Made by a program: the position numbers and the translations under genes. This document shows, one piece after another, positions 11,848-23,388 of a DNA stretch of 64,000 nucleotides. Position 1 is the first letter of the stretch; each line of letters begins with the position of its first letter. The stretch lies in the NCBI GenBank assembly GCA_025201705.1, contig MU616583.1, positions 35,361 to 99,360 on the forward strand, read 5' to 3'. Origin of the DNA: Dissophora ornata (lineage: Eukaryota; Mortierellomycota; Mortierellomycetes; Mortierellales; Mortierellaceae). Under the pieces are notes generated by a model that was not told the DNA's origin, did not search any database, and saw nothing but the letters and a program-made list of their open reading frames with translations.

Positions 11848-13163
11848 TAAGGGCAGGTCCAGACCCTGAGGATTTGTAATTGGATCAGTAATTCATTGGT
11901 GTAGAATCGAAAGGAATGGGACAACGACAGTGCGGTGTGAAACTATGAGCATCTGGATCTTCGAATCGGGGTGCGGAACTGTCAACGTACAGGAACAGGG
12001 TCCTGCATATCTACGGTGGTGTGTCTTAGTCCTTGACCCTGTTTTTCTGGAACACAGCCATTCAAAGTGATGTACCCCTGCACAAAAGAAAAGCCTAAAC
12101 CTCGTGGTGTAAATTTTCCGGGTGCAATGACACAGCCGGACATTATAAGGGATTATTTTATCGGTTCCCTTGAATATATCAGCCAGTGATATACTGTAGA
12201 GATGACTCTGAGGAAGAGAGGCTTCAAGGAGGATCATTGAGAGAGTGCATTTTAGAAGACTGCCTGATTCTCTAATGCTCTAAAGGTATAAACGTACCCA
12301 TATCCTCCACCCACTGCGACCACTGCCATGCGTTAGTCTCGGCCATTATATACCGTTCAACTTTAAAGTTGATGTGCTCATATGAACTATGAAAGAAGAG
12401 CACGAAATACCCCTGGAAACATCGTGGCAGAAGTTAAACTGAAACTGCCCGCGCAGGAAACTTAACTGAAAGTGCCGATCACTTTCTTTCCCAGCTGTCT
12501 TTTTGTATACACATGATTTGAACCGGGTTATAAGTCACTTCCCAAAATCGGCTCCCAAAGAACATTCCTAGGACTCTGCGACTCTGTATCCTGGAGGGGA
12601 CCCGCGCTAGGATTTCCCGGACCCTTCCTCCTTTCGAGTCCCGAGAACCGACTCACCGCTCTATTATGCCCCGTCTCCAATACTATCCGCGGATTCTGTC
12701 ATATCCATGTACGTTAATAGTAGGGTCGCAGTAGACTGCAGCATGTGTCTTTCCTGTCGCTGCAGTCGGAACAAAACAAGTTGATCTTTGCAGAACGACG
12801 CAACTCTTAAACGCACAAGTCATCATTCAGTTATTCTTCAAGCCAGAAGCTGTTAACATTCCCCAGAACTTTAAGCGAAAATCTTTTCCGCTCCATGGCA
12901 CCTTTCCACATCCACGTGGTTGTTTTCCAAGTAAAATAGTTTAATGACATGACGCGAACGCGTCAAGGCGTACATGGATATATTTTTTCGCCCCCTTGAT
13001 CCTGCAAGGGCGCGATGGGTTTATTTTCAATGACTCGGTCCGCATACACATGTGGTATCTACATTTCTACACAATGACTTCGTTTTTTTTTTCGCTAGCT
13101 TTCGCGACAGCACAACGCTAGTGAATAACTATCAGTTGCATGTCCAGTGCCTAAAGCTTATTC
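11848..13163. other. Intergenic between LPMO-like copies 1 and 2
   Basis: About 1.3 kb with no coding evidence on either strand. It should contain the upstream control region of copy 1 and the 3' flank of copy 2. Confidence 0.45.
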
Positions 13164-13844
13164 TTAAGCCCTGACAGTAATAGCGGGGCGGGAATCAAAA
13201 GCGGTATGTTTGTCATCCTGGGTAGCCAGAGGGAACTCAGGGATCAACAAACTCTGAGGTCCATAGTTCGCAAACAAGGGAGCAACACCCGAAATCGATC
13301 CGCCGTTGGCACCGCCCTGGATCATGACATCAGCACAGTTCGAGTACATTTCGCGGTTGCCGATAGCGTTGTTCCAAAGCCACATGAACACTGCCTTGCC
13401 GTTTGGTGCGGTTGCAGGCAATGGAACTGCGACGGAGTAATCCTGGCCGCCGGCGACATTCTGGAGACAGGTGCGGATCATGGTCTTGAGGACGACCCAG
13501 GTCTTGCCGCCGTCGTATGAGAGAGCCCACTGGCAGTGTCCACCACCGTGGGGGGCACCGACCGAGTATGAGGTCTGGATGTCCTGGCCGGCCTGGAGGA
13601 CGGTAGGGTTGGCCTGGGGGATGGTGTTTTTGCAGATGGGGAGGGTCTGGCTGTCGTGGGTTCCAATGGGCGAGTTGAGATCATAATCTGGAGCCTGCCC
13701 ATTCGAAGGAGCAGGGCATCCAGCGCGAGGGCTTCCGCGAGCGCAGGGGCGAAGGAGACCAACGTGAGCTTGGGAGACAGAGGCAAGGGCCATGAGGGAG
13801 ATGAGACCCAAGGCGATGGTGGTGAAGGAGCGCGTGAAATGCAT
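13164..13844 (-). CDS. Secreted LPMO-like copper protein, copy 2
   Basis: Intronless, 226 aa. The signal peptide ends ...SVSQA before His27, again exposing an N-terminal His. The mature part carries HVGLLRPCARG, CPAPSNGQ, the second copper motif GAPHGGGHCQWALSYDGG, and MWLWNNAIGNREMYSNCAD. It is closer to copy 3 than to copy 1 in the first 40 mature residues (PCARGSPRAGCP in both). It probably acts outside the cell on a polysaccharide with copper and a reductant; the substrate is unknown. The two genes at 11.0 and 13.2 kb have the same strand and are 1.46 kb apart, suggesting tandem duplication. The TATA segment is at 14009-14023. Confidence 0.83.
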   Translation of the reverse strand: MHFTRSFTTIALGLISLMALASVSQAHVGLLRPCARGSPRAGCPAPSNGQAPDYDLNSPIGTHDSQTLPICKNTIPQANPTVLQAGQDIQTSYSVGAPHGGGHCQWALSYDGGKTWVVLKTMIRTCLQNVAGGQDYSVAVPLPATAPNGKAVFMWLWNNAIGNREMYSNCADVMIQGGANGGSISGVAPLFANYGPQSLLIPEFPLATQDDKHTAFDSRPAITVRA

Positions 13845-14008
13845 GTTGAGAGGTTGTTCTTGAGGCTGTTAAAGCTGGAAATTGCTGCTTGTCGAAAGCT
13901 GGAAGTGGCGTTGAGAGGGCAAGAGAGAGAGAGAGAAAGTGGAGAATGGAGCTGAGGGGCTTTGTTGGATGTGTTGGTTGAATAACTGTTTTGAGGCGGG
14001 CTGGCAGA

Positions 14009-14023
14009 TGGTATTTATACGAT
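14009..14023 (-). promoter_or_regulatory. TATA segment of LPMO-like copy 2
   Basis: The minus strand reads ATCGTATAAATACCA, about 165-180 nt before the start codon. The same 15 bases occur upstream of copy 3. Confidence 0.65.
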
Positions 14024-16269
14024 TTTCGCCAAGACTGTGGCACCTACCACTTGGAGAAATCGCTCTCCGACGCGCTGCAGCCTTCTAGGCGAAGTCGATG
14101 TGTAAGCCTCTCCGGCCTAATATTATCAGTCAGGGGTTGCCTGACCTCGACTGACATGAGGAAATGATTAGGTATTCGCCTTGTACGTACGTGTAGTCCA
14201 CAAGCAAGAGGCATGACCCTCTAACAAGCACCACTGGTCGTTTGGCCGTATGTCACTGTTATGTAGACCTAAACAAGCCGGGAACCGGGCAATCCGTGAT
14301 CTTTTACCAGTATACCTTGCTAGCCTCGGGAATTGCAATTTGTGGAGCAATTTTCCTTGGTTGTGTGTCACTTTGATTGATACCTTGTCAGAGGAGTACA
14401 TTTCAAACAAACAGATCAAGCGGCTGCTGAAAGCAGTCGACCTGGATCTACGGCATGAAGACTCCGCATACCCTGTTGTCTACACCCTCATAGTACCTTG
14501 AAAGAGAGAAACCAGCGGGAAAATGTCGGAGGCCAAGGGACGGAGCTACATGACTGTGTTTCAGTTAAACTACCATCCCCACATCACAATATTGTTGGCA
14601 ATTATATGATATTCAGGGTACAGACCACCATTGAACCTGGATCACCATCGACGACATCAGAGTGTACGTGCTTGCGTATCGGATCGTCCTCTAATATGTC
14701 AGCATATATGCCTCTCTCCATGAAAGCTGCATGTCGACCCGTATCTGGAGCGTTGTATGGCCAGGTATTCTAGAAATCCTTGGAACCCATTAGCAGAGAG
14801 ATTAATGCATGGTACATGACTCTTGATCTGCACCTTATTAAGGAAAGAATGCGATCGGGACCAACGCACCATCTTGCGTAGGTCGACTCCACGATCGAGA
14901 ATATTGCGCATTTCAAAAAAAATTATCGTGCTCTTGGCGAGGAGTTGTCAACATTTCATTTTGAAGTGTTGTTTCCCTTGTCACCAAAAAAATGAAGTGC
15001 CATCTGTGACACCCTGTTCAAAAGTTTTGGCAATACTTCTATGTTGTAACTTGCGGTTTGGATGTTTGTGTCACGTGCACTCGATACCCCTCGTTCCCCC
15101 GTCCGTCTAGACCTGGTTGCTGGCTATCTCGCGGATAATACCTGCGAAATAAGGGGGAAACAAGGAGGGATGATCAATTCGCGGGCATTTTTTTTTCCCT
15201 TTCCTCGTCTCTATTATTTCGTCAGCTTCAAAAAAAACTAGCATGCTGACACTTTTTGCAAGCTGTAGAAATAGAAAATAGATCAATGTGGCTCTGCAAG
15301 AAAGCAGGACACAGCCTGGTAATGCTGACAGGGTAGGACACGATAGGACAGGGCAGAGTAACACAGAGCAATGCAAGACGGGCCAGAGCAGTGCAAACAG
15401 GGCGAAGCAGTACAAGACAGGGCAAAGCAGTACAAGACAGGGCAAAGCAGTACAAGACAGGGAAGAGCATGGCAAAAGCAAGGCAGTGATGTGTCTGAAA
15501 TGGCATGCCAGTAGTTGCACAAGGCGCTTCGCTAGCGTTCTCTCTTGTCTAGTCTCCGACCCCTTGTGAGGGTGGAAGACAACGAGAGATAGGCAAGAAA
15601 GAGCACAGAGCACAGAGCAGTTGGCGCCTGGTCTTCCTGCGTCTCCATTGGGCGAGAGATCCATTTCCGGGTAACAAAAAATTAGCGAAAGTGCCAGCGT
15701 GGATCGCTCACCAATCAATTTTCCACATGGGCGTAAAGTGAGAAATGTCCGCTCTGCACACGACACGAGACTACACACGACAAGAGACTGTACACTGCAG
15801 GAGAATGCACACCAGAAACTGCACACCGCTATCCGATCAGGTTAACAGACGATCCCAGAGCACTACATCAAAGCCGCCATGCATCTATGCATCTATGCAC
15901 CCTCCTCTGCCCCTGCTAGATCCCCACTTCTCCCATTGCTATCAAGTTGCCTGGACACGACTCTATCCACACCCATCCTCGTTTCTTGGACACGCACAGT
16001 TCGGCGTGGACCGTTTAGCCTATTAGCTCACTAAGGCGCGCCATGACAAGACTATAAAGTTATTCTCTGTGAACCTTCGCTCTCTTTTTTCTTTTCTTTC
16101 TTCACCTCCAGTCCACACATCACACACTCAGGCTCACATTCACATACGCACTAGTCGCCTTCGTCTCTCCACATTTCAGTCAACCTTTCAACACAACAGC
16201 CTTCATCTATCTCCGTCTCATAAAGGCGATTCAAACCAACGAGAGGTCCTTCAATATTTCAACAAGACG
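14024..16269. other. Gene-poor stretch
   Basis: About 2.2 kb without a supported gene, apart from the minisatellite listed separately. Long Cys/Leu-rich minus-strand frames here are the reverse reading of that repeat. A CT-rich run at 16079-16130 probably belongs to the promoter or 5' leader of the next gene. Confidence 0.45.
15335..15480. repeat. 20-bp minisatellite
   Basis: A unit of the type GGGCAAAGCAGTACAAGACA is repeated in tandem. The copies at about 15408-15465 are nearly identical, and degraded copies lie on the left side (CAGAGCAATGCAAGACGGG and similar). Confidence 0.85.
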
Positions 16270-16923
16270 ATGGCCATGAACGTTCTCGCACCAAGGACCA
16301 ATCCTTCCTACTCGCCCATCATGACAACCGACAGCAATGACAGCAGTGTCAACACCAGCAGCGACACTACTGTCACGAACACCAGATCAGGTCTCCGCAG
16401 GAGCAGCACCCTTAAGGCTTACCTCGCCAACAAGAACAAACTGAAGGAGCGTCAGGCTATCAACATCATCGTCGACCCAACCGTTCTCAAGCAGCAGCAC
16501 GATTCCTCAAGTTCCGAGAATGAATTGTCTCCTCAGCGATCCGCAGGACCTATGTCCCTCCTGTCCCCAGGCGCGAGGAGCATGATGTCCCCGATGAGCG
16601 GAAGAAGGATAGATACGGAGTTAGATACCCTGGACCAGGAGAAGAAGGCGATCGAGGACCAACTTTCTATCATCACACAGCAACTGAGCTCGTTCTCTGC
16701 TCCTACATCACCCACGTTGATAATGAACGTGCCCGCTTTTACACCATCGTCATCAAAGGAAGATTTGACAGAAAAGCGGACAAAGCTCTGTCAAGAACTC
16801 GATGTTTTGATGAAGAAGCGTCGAGAGCTTTTGGAGTGCTGGACGCGTGACTACAAGACCTTGAAGCAGTCGGGTTCTCTGGCCAAGCGGCAGGAGGATC
16901 AGTTTTGGGTCACAACTGCCTAA
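16270..16923 (+). CDS. Hypothetical Ser-rich coiled-coil protein
   Basis: Single exon, 217 aa, starting at ATG 16270. The frame is open further upstream, but that part has no ATG until 16069 and is CT-rich like a leader, so the internal ATG was preferred. I do not recognise the family. The N-terminal half is Ser/Thr/Asn-rich with short SP sites (LSPQRS, LLSPG, MMSPMSG), possible phosphorylation sites. Two helical segments with heptad character follow at about residues 121-142 (DQEKKAIEDQLSIITQQL) and 164-190 (LTEKRTKLCQELDVLMKKR). No signal peptide or membrane segment is present. Codon use and the clean single frame support a real gene; no function is proposed. Confidence 0.65.
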   Translation: MAMNVLAPRTNPSYSPIMTTDSNDSSVNTSSDTTVTNTRSGLRRSSTLKAYLANKNKLKERQAINIIVDPTVLKQQHDSSSSENELSPQRSAGPMSLLSPGARSMMSPMSGRRIDTELDTLDQEKKAIEDQLSIITQQLSSFSAPTSPTLIMNVPAFTPSSSKEDLTEKRTKLCQELDVLMKKRRELLECWTRDYKTLKQSGSLAKRQEDQFWVTTA

Positions 16924-18333
16924 AATCACCATCGTGTCCTCAATGTATCCAGTCATCGACCCTACTCTTTCTTACAATGTATAATAGCGATAAAAAAAAA
17001 TAAAAAAATGAGGTGCACGTCATTTTCGAGATGAAACTAAAAGCAAAACACAAAAGCACGGTCAATCTCGGTTTTTCTTGACTTTCCCGGATGTTTACAC
17101 AAGAGCAACAATGCGCAGAGTGCAAAGTATAATTAAGTAGCGAATAAAAAAAGAAGCGGGGGAAAACTTGTGCAATCCTAACGGGATGCCTCTTACTTTA
17201 CCTTGGGCAAGGAAGCTTGGCCTTGGACTAGATTCAAGATTCACAAAACTGTCCATTTTTTGGGCCCGTAGCCTTAAATATAACCCAGGCTTGGGAAAGA
17301 AGGCAATGACTGCCGCCACGACCTAATAACACATTGTACGACATCACACGACCATGTTTCTGCTGCTCTCAATTGTGTTTGCATAGGCGCACGCTTGTTG
17401 CCTTCCTTTTATTTATTCGCTTATTTCATAAAGAAAACGAGGTCAAATGGCGCAGAGGCTTTACTAAAGAATTGAATTGCACATGTGTTGCAGACCATTA
17501 ACGTCAATAAATGATTAAGACTTTCCCCCTCTCCGGAGGCATGTTTAACGTGGTTGAGTTATGACTCTATCCATGATTTCCGACGGTATCGACGGTTGAC
17601 AGTCAACTATACGGCTTTGGCGAAAACCCAAATTTGTTTTAAGATGGGTAAGATGGGCTGTTTTGGCTTTGTGAAAAGATAAATGCGATTATTGTTGCGG
17701 GCCTGGCGGACTTGGGTTATAAACGCGTTCTTGATATTCGGACAGGACACAGCGGTACGCAAACAATAAAAAAAAGATGCGACGAGAAAAACCTGTTCGT
17801 CAAGGCTGGTGTCCATAGATTATATCTCAACCATTCCGGCCCTGTATCATAGCATCGATCGGTCAAGGTGATCCACTCTGTTTGTATCTTCCTCTGTATT
17901 TCGTTCTCTATTCATTTTTGGATTACCTCGGACGAAATAAGCGCCTTAACACGCAATGGCCAAGATGTTCTTTTGCTTGTGGCGTTTGTGCTGACGCTAA
18001 GATTTCCGATATATGGAGACAGGCGCTGACCTGTGCGCGCAGGACGCAGGCCTTGTTTCCTAGTACTATCTGAGGGCAGACCGTACGGCAATCGAACTTT
18101 GTTGAGTGAAATGTTCTACTTCACTCAACGGAATGAGTACGTATACAGGTATATTCTATTTGACACATGCATCATCGGCCCTTCTAGCTGAGTTCGAGCG
18201 TAAATTGCACATATGCGCTCCATGTGTCCCAGAATACAAAACAAGGAAGTATCGTGTGCGCTAAAGCAAGCGTGTTTATGTGTTATAATGTGTTTAAAGT
18301 GCCGACAGTCCACTGCGGTACTAATGGAGCACT
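16924..18333. other. Intergenic between the coiled-coil gene (+) and TRP2 (-)
   Basis: About 1.4 kb between convergent genes with no coding evidence and no tRNA seen. Confidence 0.45.
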
Positions 18334-20174
18334 CTACAACCCCTCAAGCTGCTGCTTGCGGTAATGAAACTCCTCGCACATCTTCAATGCTGTCAGGTTG
18401 GATCCTAGCTTATTGATGGTCTCCTGGTACTCGTCCTCCTCTACACTGTCGTGAACAATACCACCTCCGGCCTGCAGGTATGCGACCCCGTCCTTAATGA
18501 CCATTGTCCTCAAAGCAATGCAAGTATCGAGTCCACCGGAGTAATCAAAGTGACCAACAGCGCCAGCGTAGACTCCACGCTTGGTCCTCTCCAGATCCGC
18601 AATCAACTCCATGGCACGGACCTTGGGCGCTCCTGAGGTCGTTCCAGCCGGGAAGATGCTCCTAAATGCATCAAAAGGCGTCTTATCGTCTCTCAGCGTT
18701 CCAGACACGTTCGAGACAATGTGCATCACATGCGAGTACCGCTCCAGATGCATCAAAGAATCAACCTTGACTGTCTCGGGCTTGCACACTCTGTTCACGT
18801 CGTTGCGGCCAAGATCCACCAACATGATGTGCTCGGCTCTCTCCTTGGGATCCGCCAAAAGTTCCACTCCCAATGCTTCGTCCTTCTCAGACGTCTCCCC
18901 GCGTTTCCTAGTACCAGCGATGGGGTGGGTATAGACAACACGGTCCTGCACCTTGACCAACATCTCGGGCGAAGCTCCGACCAGTGTGAAATCCTTCAGG
19001 TCCAGATAGAACATATAAGGCGAAGGGTTGATCGAGCGCAGGTGTCTATAAATGTTGAAGGGGTGCAGAGTTGTAGGCTTGGCGAGTCTTTGAGAAGGGA
19101 CAGCTTGGATGATATCTCCCATCTTGATGTGCTTCTTGAGCGTTGTGACAAAGCCTTCATATCCATCCTTTCCCACGTTCGAAACGGGCTCCTGGCCAAG
19201 AGTGACGGGCGCCTGAGGGACCTTTGGTATGACCTCGTTGTTGAGAAGGTCAACCGTGATCTGGATTTCTTCCACGGCATTCAGATATGCCTTCTCGACC
19301 TCAATAGGGTCGGTGACGTCGGACCGGTAGTGAGTAACAACCTGGATCTTTTGGTACAAATGGTCAAAGATCACAATGGTGTCGCAGAACAAGAAGACGG
19401 CATCAGGCAAGCCAATAGGATCCACCATGTCATCGCGCTTAGTGCGAGGCTCAAAGTACTGAACGTTGTCGTATCCGATGTAACCAATGGCGCCTCCTGT
19501 GAAGTCCTGGATGCCCTTCACCTTGACATAACGAATGTTTGCCAATTCCTGTTCCAGGATCGTCAATGGATCACCCTGGAGGGCTTCTTCTGGCCCCGTC
19601 TTCAAAACCTTATATGGGTCTAAGAAGAAATGGTGGTACGAAAGTGTCAGTTTAATAGCTGATCCTGCACTTGAGCATGCTCTCATCGTTTGATAATAGA
19701 TGGAAAAGAACCCAAGTAGAAAACTCACCACTGCCGATAAGACTGTATCGTCCAATTTTCTCGCCTCCTGCAATCGACTCGAGCAAGAATGAATAGTCGC
19801 ACTTGTCAGAGACCTTGAGATACGCCATCACAGGAGTTAACATGTCGGCCGGAATCTCGGCAAAGATAGGGATGGTGTTGCCCTCGTTGGCCGCAATAAT
19901 GCCTTTGACTTCCTCCAGCGAAGGCCTAACATTAACCTGCGACGAGTAGCAAAAGAGGTCCCCGTTTGTATTTGTTAGGTTCTGAAGTACACCCTTTTTT
20001 TCTAGGCTACAGTTACCTTCCATATTCTATGACAATAACGGTTGGCGGAAGCACGGAGCTAGTCGCCGTGAGACTGAGCGTCGACAACACACCTCCGGTG
20101 ACGGCCGCAACTGCGAAGCAGACAGGGATACTGCTGCACACACTTTAAGCAAGAATACTTACAGAGTGTGCCAT
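18334..20174 (-). CDS. TRP2: Anthranilate synthase component I
   Basis: Three exons on the minus strand: 20163-20174 (ATG plus three codons), 19729-19936 and 18334-19619, in phase, 501 aa. It converts chorismate to anthranilate, the first step of tryptophan synthesis, with ammonia supplied by a separate glutamine amidotransferase subunit. The N-terminal domain holds the family's regulatory LLES block (FLLESIAGGEKIGRYSLIG), where tryptophan usually binds for feedback inhibition. The C-terminal chorismate-binding domain contains GDIIQAVPSQR, HPIAGTRKRG, MLVDLGRNDV, FPAGTTSGAPK and the terminal GGGIVHDS. The amidotransferase is not fused to it and is not in this window. The short first exon is supported by a GTAAGTATT donor and phase-0 joining. 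Length is as expected for fungal TRP2/TrpE. Confidence 0.95.
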
Positions 20175-20774
20175 CCTGATGTGAATGTATGGATGCGTTG
20201 AATGTGGATGAAAGTTGATGAGGGAGGTGTGTACTAAAGGACGATGGGCTGATGGGTTGATGGTGAGAAAGTCGGACAGGTCTGCACCTGTTATATTTTT
20301 TTCTGTATTTTGATTTTCCAAATCGATAGCGCGATGTGTGATGTGATGCTGAGTCACTCTGGCTCCGCCCACTCCGCCGGCCACTCTTCACTCTTCGTTC
20401 TCGCTCCCTCGCACTCCTTCGTATCCAGCCTCCCAAGCCAGCTTAATACCACCTCTCCCCAACGCGATGTCCCCCAACGTCCACCAATCTATGTGGGGCG
20501 TTCAATTGATCCGTGTGGGGATACCTCTCCGATCTATGTGGCGACCACGGGAACCGGTCCACCTCGCAGCGGATTTAGGTTTGTGGGGTCCCCGTGCACA
20601 TTATTATCACGGCAGAATTACATAAAAGATCCTCTTTTCAACACGTAACCTAGTAAATGTAGAAAATAATAACGCCATGGCAAATGGATATAAAAATGTA
20701 CGCATTTTTTTTTTTGTTGTGATTTTTATTCGCGAGAGTAAAGCTACTCGAGTTCTGGTGGGAAAACGAAAAGT
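20175..20774. other. Promoter region of TRP2 and 3' flank of RPL43
   Basis: 600 bases without coding evidence. Short repeated words occur at 20485-20580 (CAATCTATGTGGGG, GATCTATGTGG); their meaning is unclear. Confidence 0.4.
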
Positions 20775-21887
20775 TTAGACCTCCATGATCTCGCGGAGAC
20801 GACGAGTGGTAGAGCGGACGGTGGCAGCAGCGGTGGTGGACAGGGTCCAGGCGCCACCAGCCATGGTCTTCTTGCAGCCACGGCACTTCCAGATACCGAC
20901 GGACAGGCGCTTGACGGCATCCTACAGATCACAAAAGAAATAACATCATGTCAGCAAACTCTGCGTTTTTCTTTCACTTTTCAATTCCTTGACTCCACTA
21001 CTGCTACAACGGTCCCCTTCTGAAATAGCTTTGAGAAAGGAGTCCGCCTATGCTCCCCAAGTAACAGCTGGTGGTTCAAGATTATCTTGCCCTCTTCCGT
21101 TTTGAAGATACTAATGTCCAAGTGCTCAGTTGCCGAAACGCCACGACAAGATCAGCTAGGATTACTTACACGACCGCAGAAAGTGCAAGTGTACTTGCTG
21201 TGCTGGGTGATTTCCATCTTCTTGACCTGCTTACGGAGCGAGGCACCATAACGGACACCGTATTTACCAACAACTCCGACCTTCTTAGTGCGCTTAGCCT
21301 ACAGTGGTTTGAAGAAAAACGTGTACCGGTTAGGAATCTGGTTTCAAACAGAGCACTGATCGTGTATACAGATGACTGTTGTTGAAGATAGGTCCTGGTG
21401 TGTAAGAGAGATGATCCTGAGGTAAAAAAAAAAAAAAAGTTCATGTCCTCCAGGCGTTGATGTCTTTCTCACTGCTGGGTGTACTCTCGTGCTGCGTTTG
21501 TTGCATGCATGGCCTGCAATCAGGGTAGCGCTCCGTGGCAATGCCTGCCGAAAATACCCGCCAAGTGCGTTTCAAGCTGCCACCTGTCGCTCAACTTCAC
21601 TGCCGAGAGTCGAGAATTCCTCATTTCATGTTGAATCTGCCGACAAAGCTGAAAAGCGCCACAAGCCGATCCCATGTCGGTAGATGCATGACGAGATGTC
21701 CGAAAACGTTGGCTTTTTTGCTGTTTCCCATCCAGGGTTCTGGTCGGCGATGATTGTCGGTACTTGGTCCCCCCATGATACTGATATGCATTTGGATGGA
21801 TAGATCGATGGGTCATCGATCCCCCTCGATGTGCCATGCTGGACAGCAAAAATGATGCCCAATGTCTTCTTCCACGTGACTTGCCAT
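20775..21887 (-). CDS. RPL43: 60S ribosomal protein eL43 (L37a)
   Basis: Exons 20775-20921 and 21170-21298 encode residues 2-92 of a typical 92-aa eL43: [25 protein letters not shown], then the zinc-binding cysteines CTFC and CRGC, and GGAWT. The protein binds 28S rRNA in the large subunit. Exon 2 begins exactly at the Ala codon after the initiator Met, so the first exon carries just ATG. No ATG followed by GT exists in the 700 bases upstream. The best candidate is ATG at 21885-21887, followed by GCAAGT, the consensus donor of GC-AG introns; that gives a 586-nt intron. The body is certain, the first exon is tentative. With this start only about 118 bases separate it from the upstream LPMO-like stop codon. 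Confidence 0.85.
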
Positions 21888-22005
21888 CTTGAATTGGAGT
21901 GGAAATGAAAGGGAGACTCCAATAACCCCCGTCTTGCACAATCTAATATGGGTCTGCACTGCGAAATAAAAATTCGCCCGTGACTTAAGGGTCTTTACTC
22001 TTTGT

Positions 22006-22701
22006 CTATGAATGGGGCGGGACAGATATTGTGATGGCTTTCCGCGTCGCGAATGCTTGGTGCTCATCGCCCTGGCTCGCGAGTGGGAATTCTGGGATCA
22101 ACAGGCTCCGGGATCCATAGTTCGCGATCAACGGAACCACTCCCTTTAACTGCCCACCATTGGATCCGCCCTGGATCTCGATATCCGCACAATTCGAGTA
22201 CAACTCCCGATTTCCAATAGCATTGTTCCATAGCCACATAAACGTCGCTTTCCCGTTCGGTGTGTTTGCTGGAAGTGGGACCGAGACGGAGTAAGGTTGT
22301 CCACTACCAACACCTTTGAGACATTCGCGGATCAGGGTCTTTACCACGACCCAGGTCTTGCCGCTGTCGTATGAGAGGGCCCATTGACAATGACCACCGC
22401 CATGAGAGGCACCGACAGAGTAGGAAGTCTGAATAGACTGGCCAGCCTTGACAATAGTACGCGTGGCGGATGCGATAGTGCTCTTGCAGATCGGAGAATC
22501 CTGACTGTCGTGGGTACCGATCGGAGAATTGAGGTCGTAATCGATTGTTTGGCCGTTCGAGGGTGGTGGACAACCAGCGCGAGGGCTCCCGCGGGCACAT
22601 GGACGTAACAGACCTACGTGGGCATGGCATGCGGATATGAGGGACGAAATGGAGAGGAAAATGTAGAAGGCGAGGAATCGAACAGATTGTTTGATATACA
22701 T
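22006..22701 (-). CDS. Secreted LPMO-like copper protein, copy 3
   Basis: Intronless, 231 aa. The signal peptide ends ...ISACHA before His28, predicted to become the mature N-terminal His. HVGLLRPCARGSPRAGCP is shared with copy 2; GASHGGGHCQWALSYDSG holds the second copper His; MWLWNNAIGNRELYSNCAD completes the family signature. It lies 8.2 kb from copy 2, separated by the coiled-coil gene, TRP2 and RPL43, yet shares a 15-base TATA segment with it (22762-22776). The function is inferred as oxidative attack on an extracellular polysaccharide. The substrate and CAZy family are unresolved. Confidence 0.83.
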   Translation of the reverse strand: MYIKQSVRFLAFYIFLSISSLISACHAHVGLLRPCARGSPRAGCPPPSNGQTIDYDLNSPIGTHDSQDSPICKSTIASATRTIVKAGQSIQTSYSVGASHGGGHCQWALSYDSGKTWVVVKTLIRECLKGVGSGQPYSVSVPLPANTPNGKATFMWLWNNAIGNRELYSNCADIEIQGGSNGGQLKGVVPLIANYGSRSLLIPEFPLASQGDEHQAFATRKAITISVPPHS

Positions 22702-22761
22702 GTTGACAATTTTTTTATGGTACGAATAACGGTTAACGGCTATGGATTGTGGGGTATGGCT

Positions 22762-22776
22762 TGGTATTTATACGAT
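22762..22776 (-). promoter_or_regulatory. TATA segment of LPMO-like copy 3
   Basis: The minus strand reads ATCGTATAAATACCA about 60-75 nt before the start codon, identical to the segment upstream of copy 2. Confidence 0.65.
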
Positions 22777-23388
22777 CGCACCTACGATCCAAGGTGTAAA
22801 TCTTTCAGTCAATGTCCGCACAACTCAAGCTCAGTACCACCCACACCTATCCCTGTTTATTTGTGGCTCATGATTGCCGTCGAAACTGAAAGCACTCTGT
22901 CGCGATAGCGAAATCCGGGACGGCATTTAATTTCACTTGTAGATGAGCGAATAGGCACCGACAAAGGGACATGTCCCCTTTAACGATCAAACGCCAATGA
23001 TCCCTTTCAATTCGAACATTGAAAAAGGAGATCACAATCTATACATATCTCGTCTCTAACGCAGGGGAGCGAACGGGAATCGTCTGGCACTTGTCGCTTT
23101 TGCGACATACGTCTTGGGTTGCTGCACAACACCAGACGAGAGCACACGGTAATTAATTGTATGCCTTCAAACGTTTTGCGAAGAGAAAGGCGGCCATTGA
23201 TCTTGACTCCTAACCCCTACATCTTTTCAACCCCCCTCTCCTCAAACATCTAATTTACCCGAGCAACAAGACGCCTCACTTCATAGGGTACTTTTTTTTT
23301 ATTTCCACGGATTACAGGATGTGCGTTGCTCTTGTATTTACATTTATGGCGTGTGAACTATTTTCAACGGCAATGCTGATCAGCAACT
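22777..23388. other. Intergenic upstream of LPMO-like copy 3
   Basis: About 600 bases between two minus-strand genes, with no coding evidence. Confidence 0.45.

Noticed and set aside
15107..15826. Long minus-strand Cys/Leu-rich frames
   Set aside because: They are the reverse reading of the 20-bp minisatellite and lack any domain.
18721..19623. 300-residue plus-strand frame opposite TRP2
   Set aside because: Shadow of the anthranilate synthase exon; no family features.
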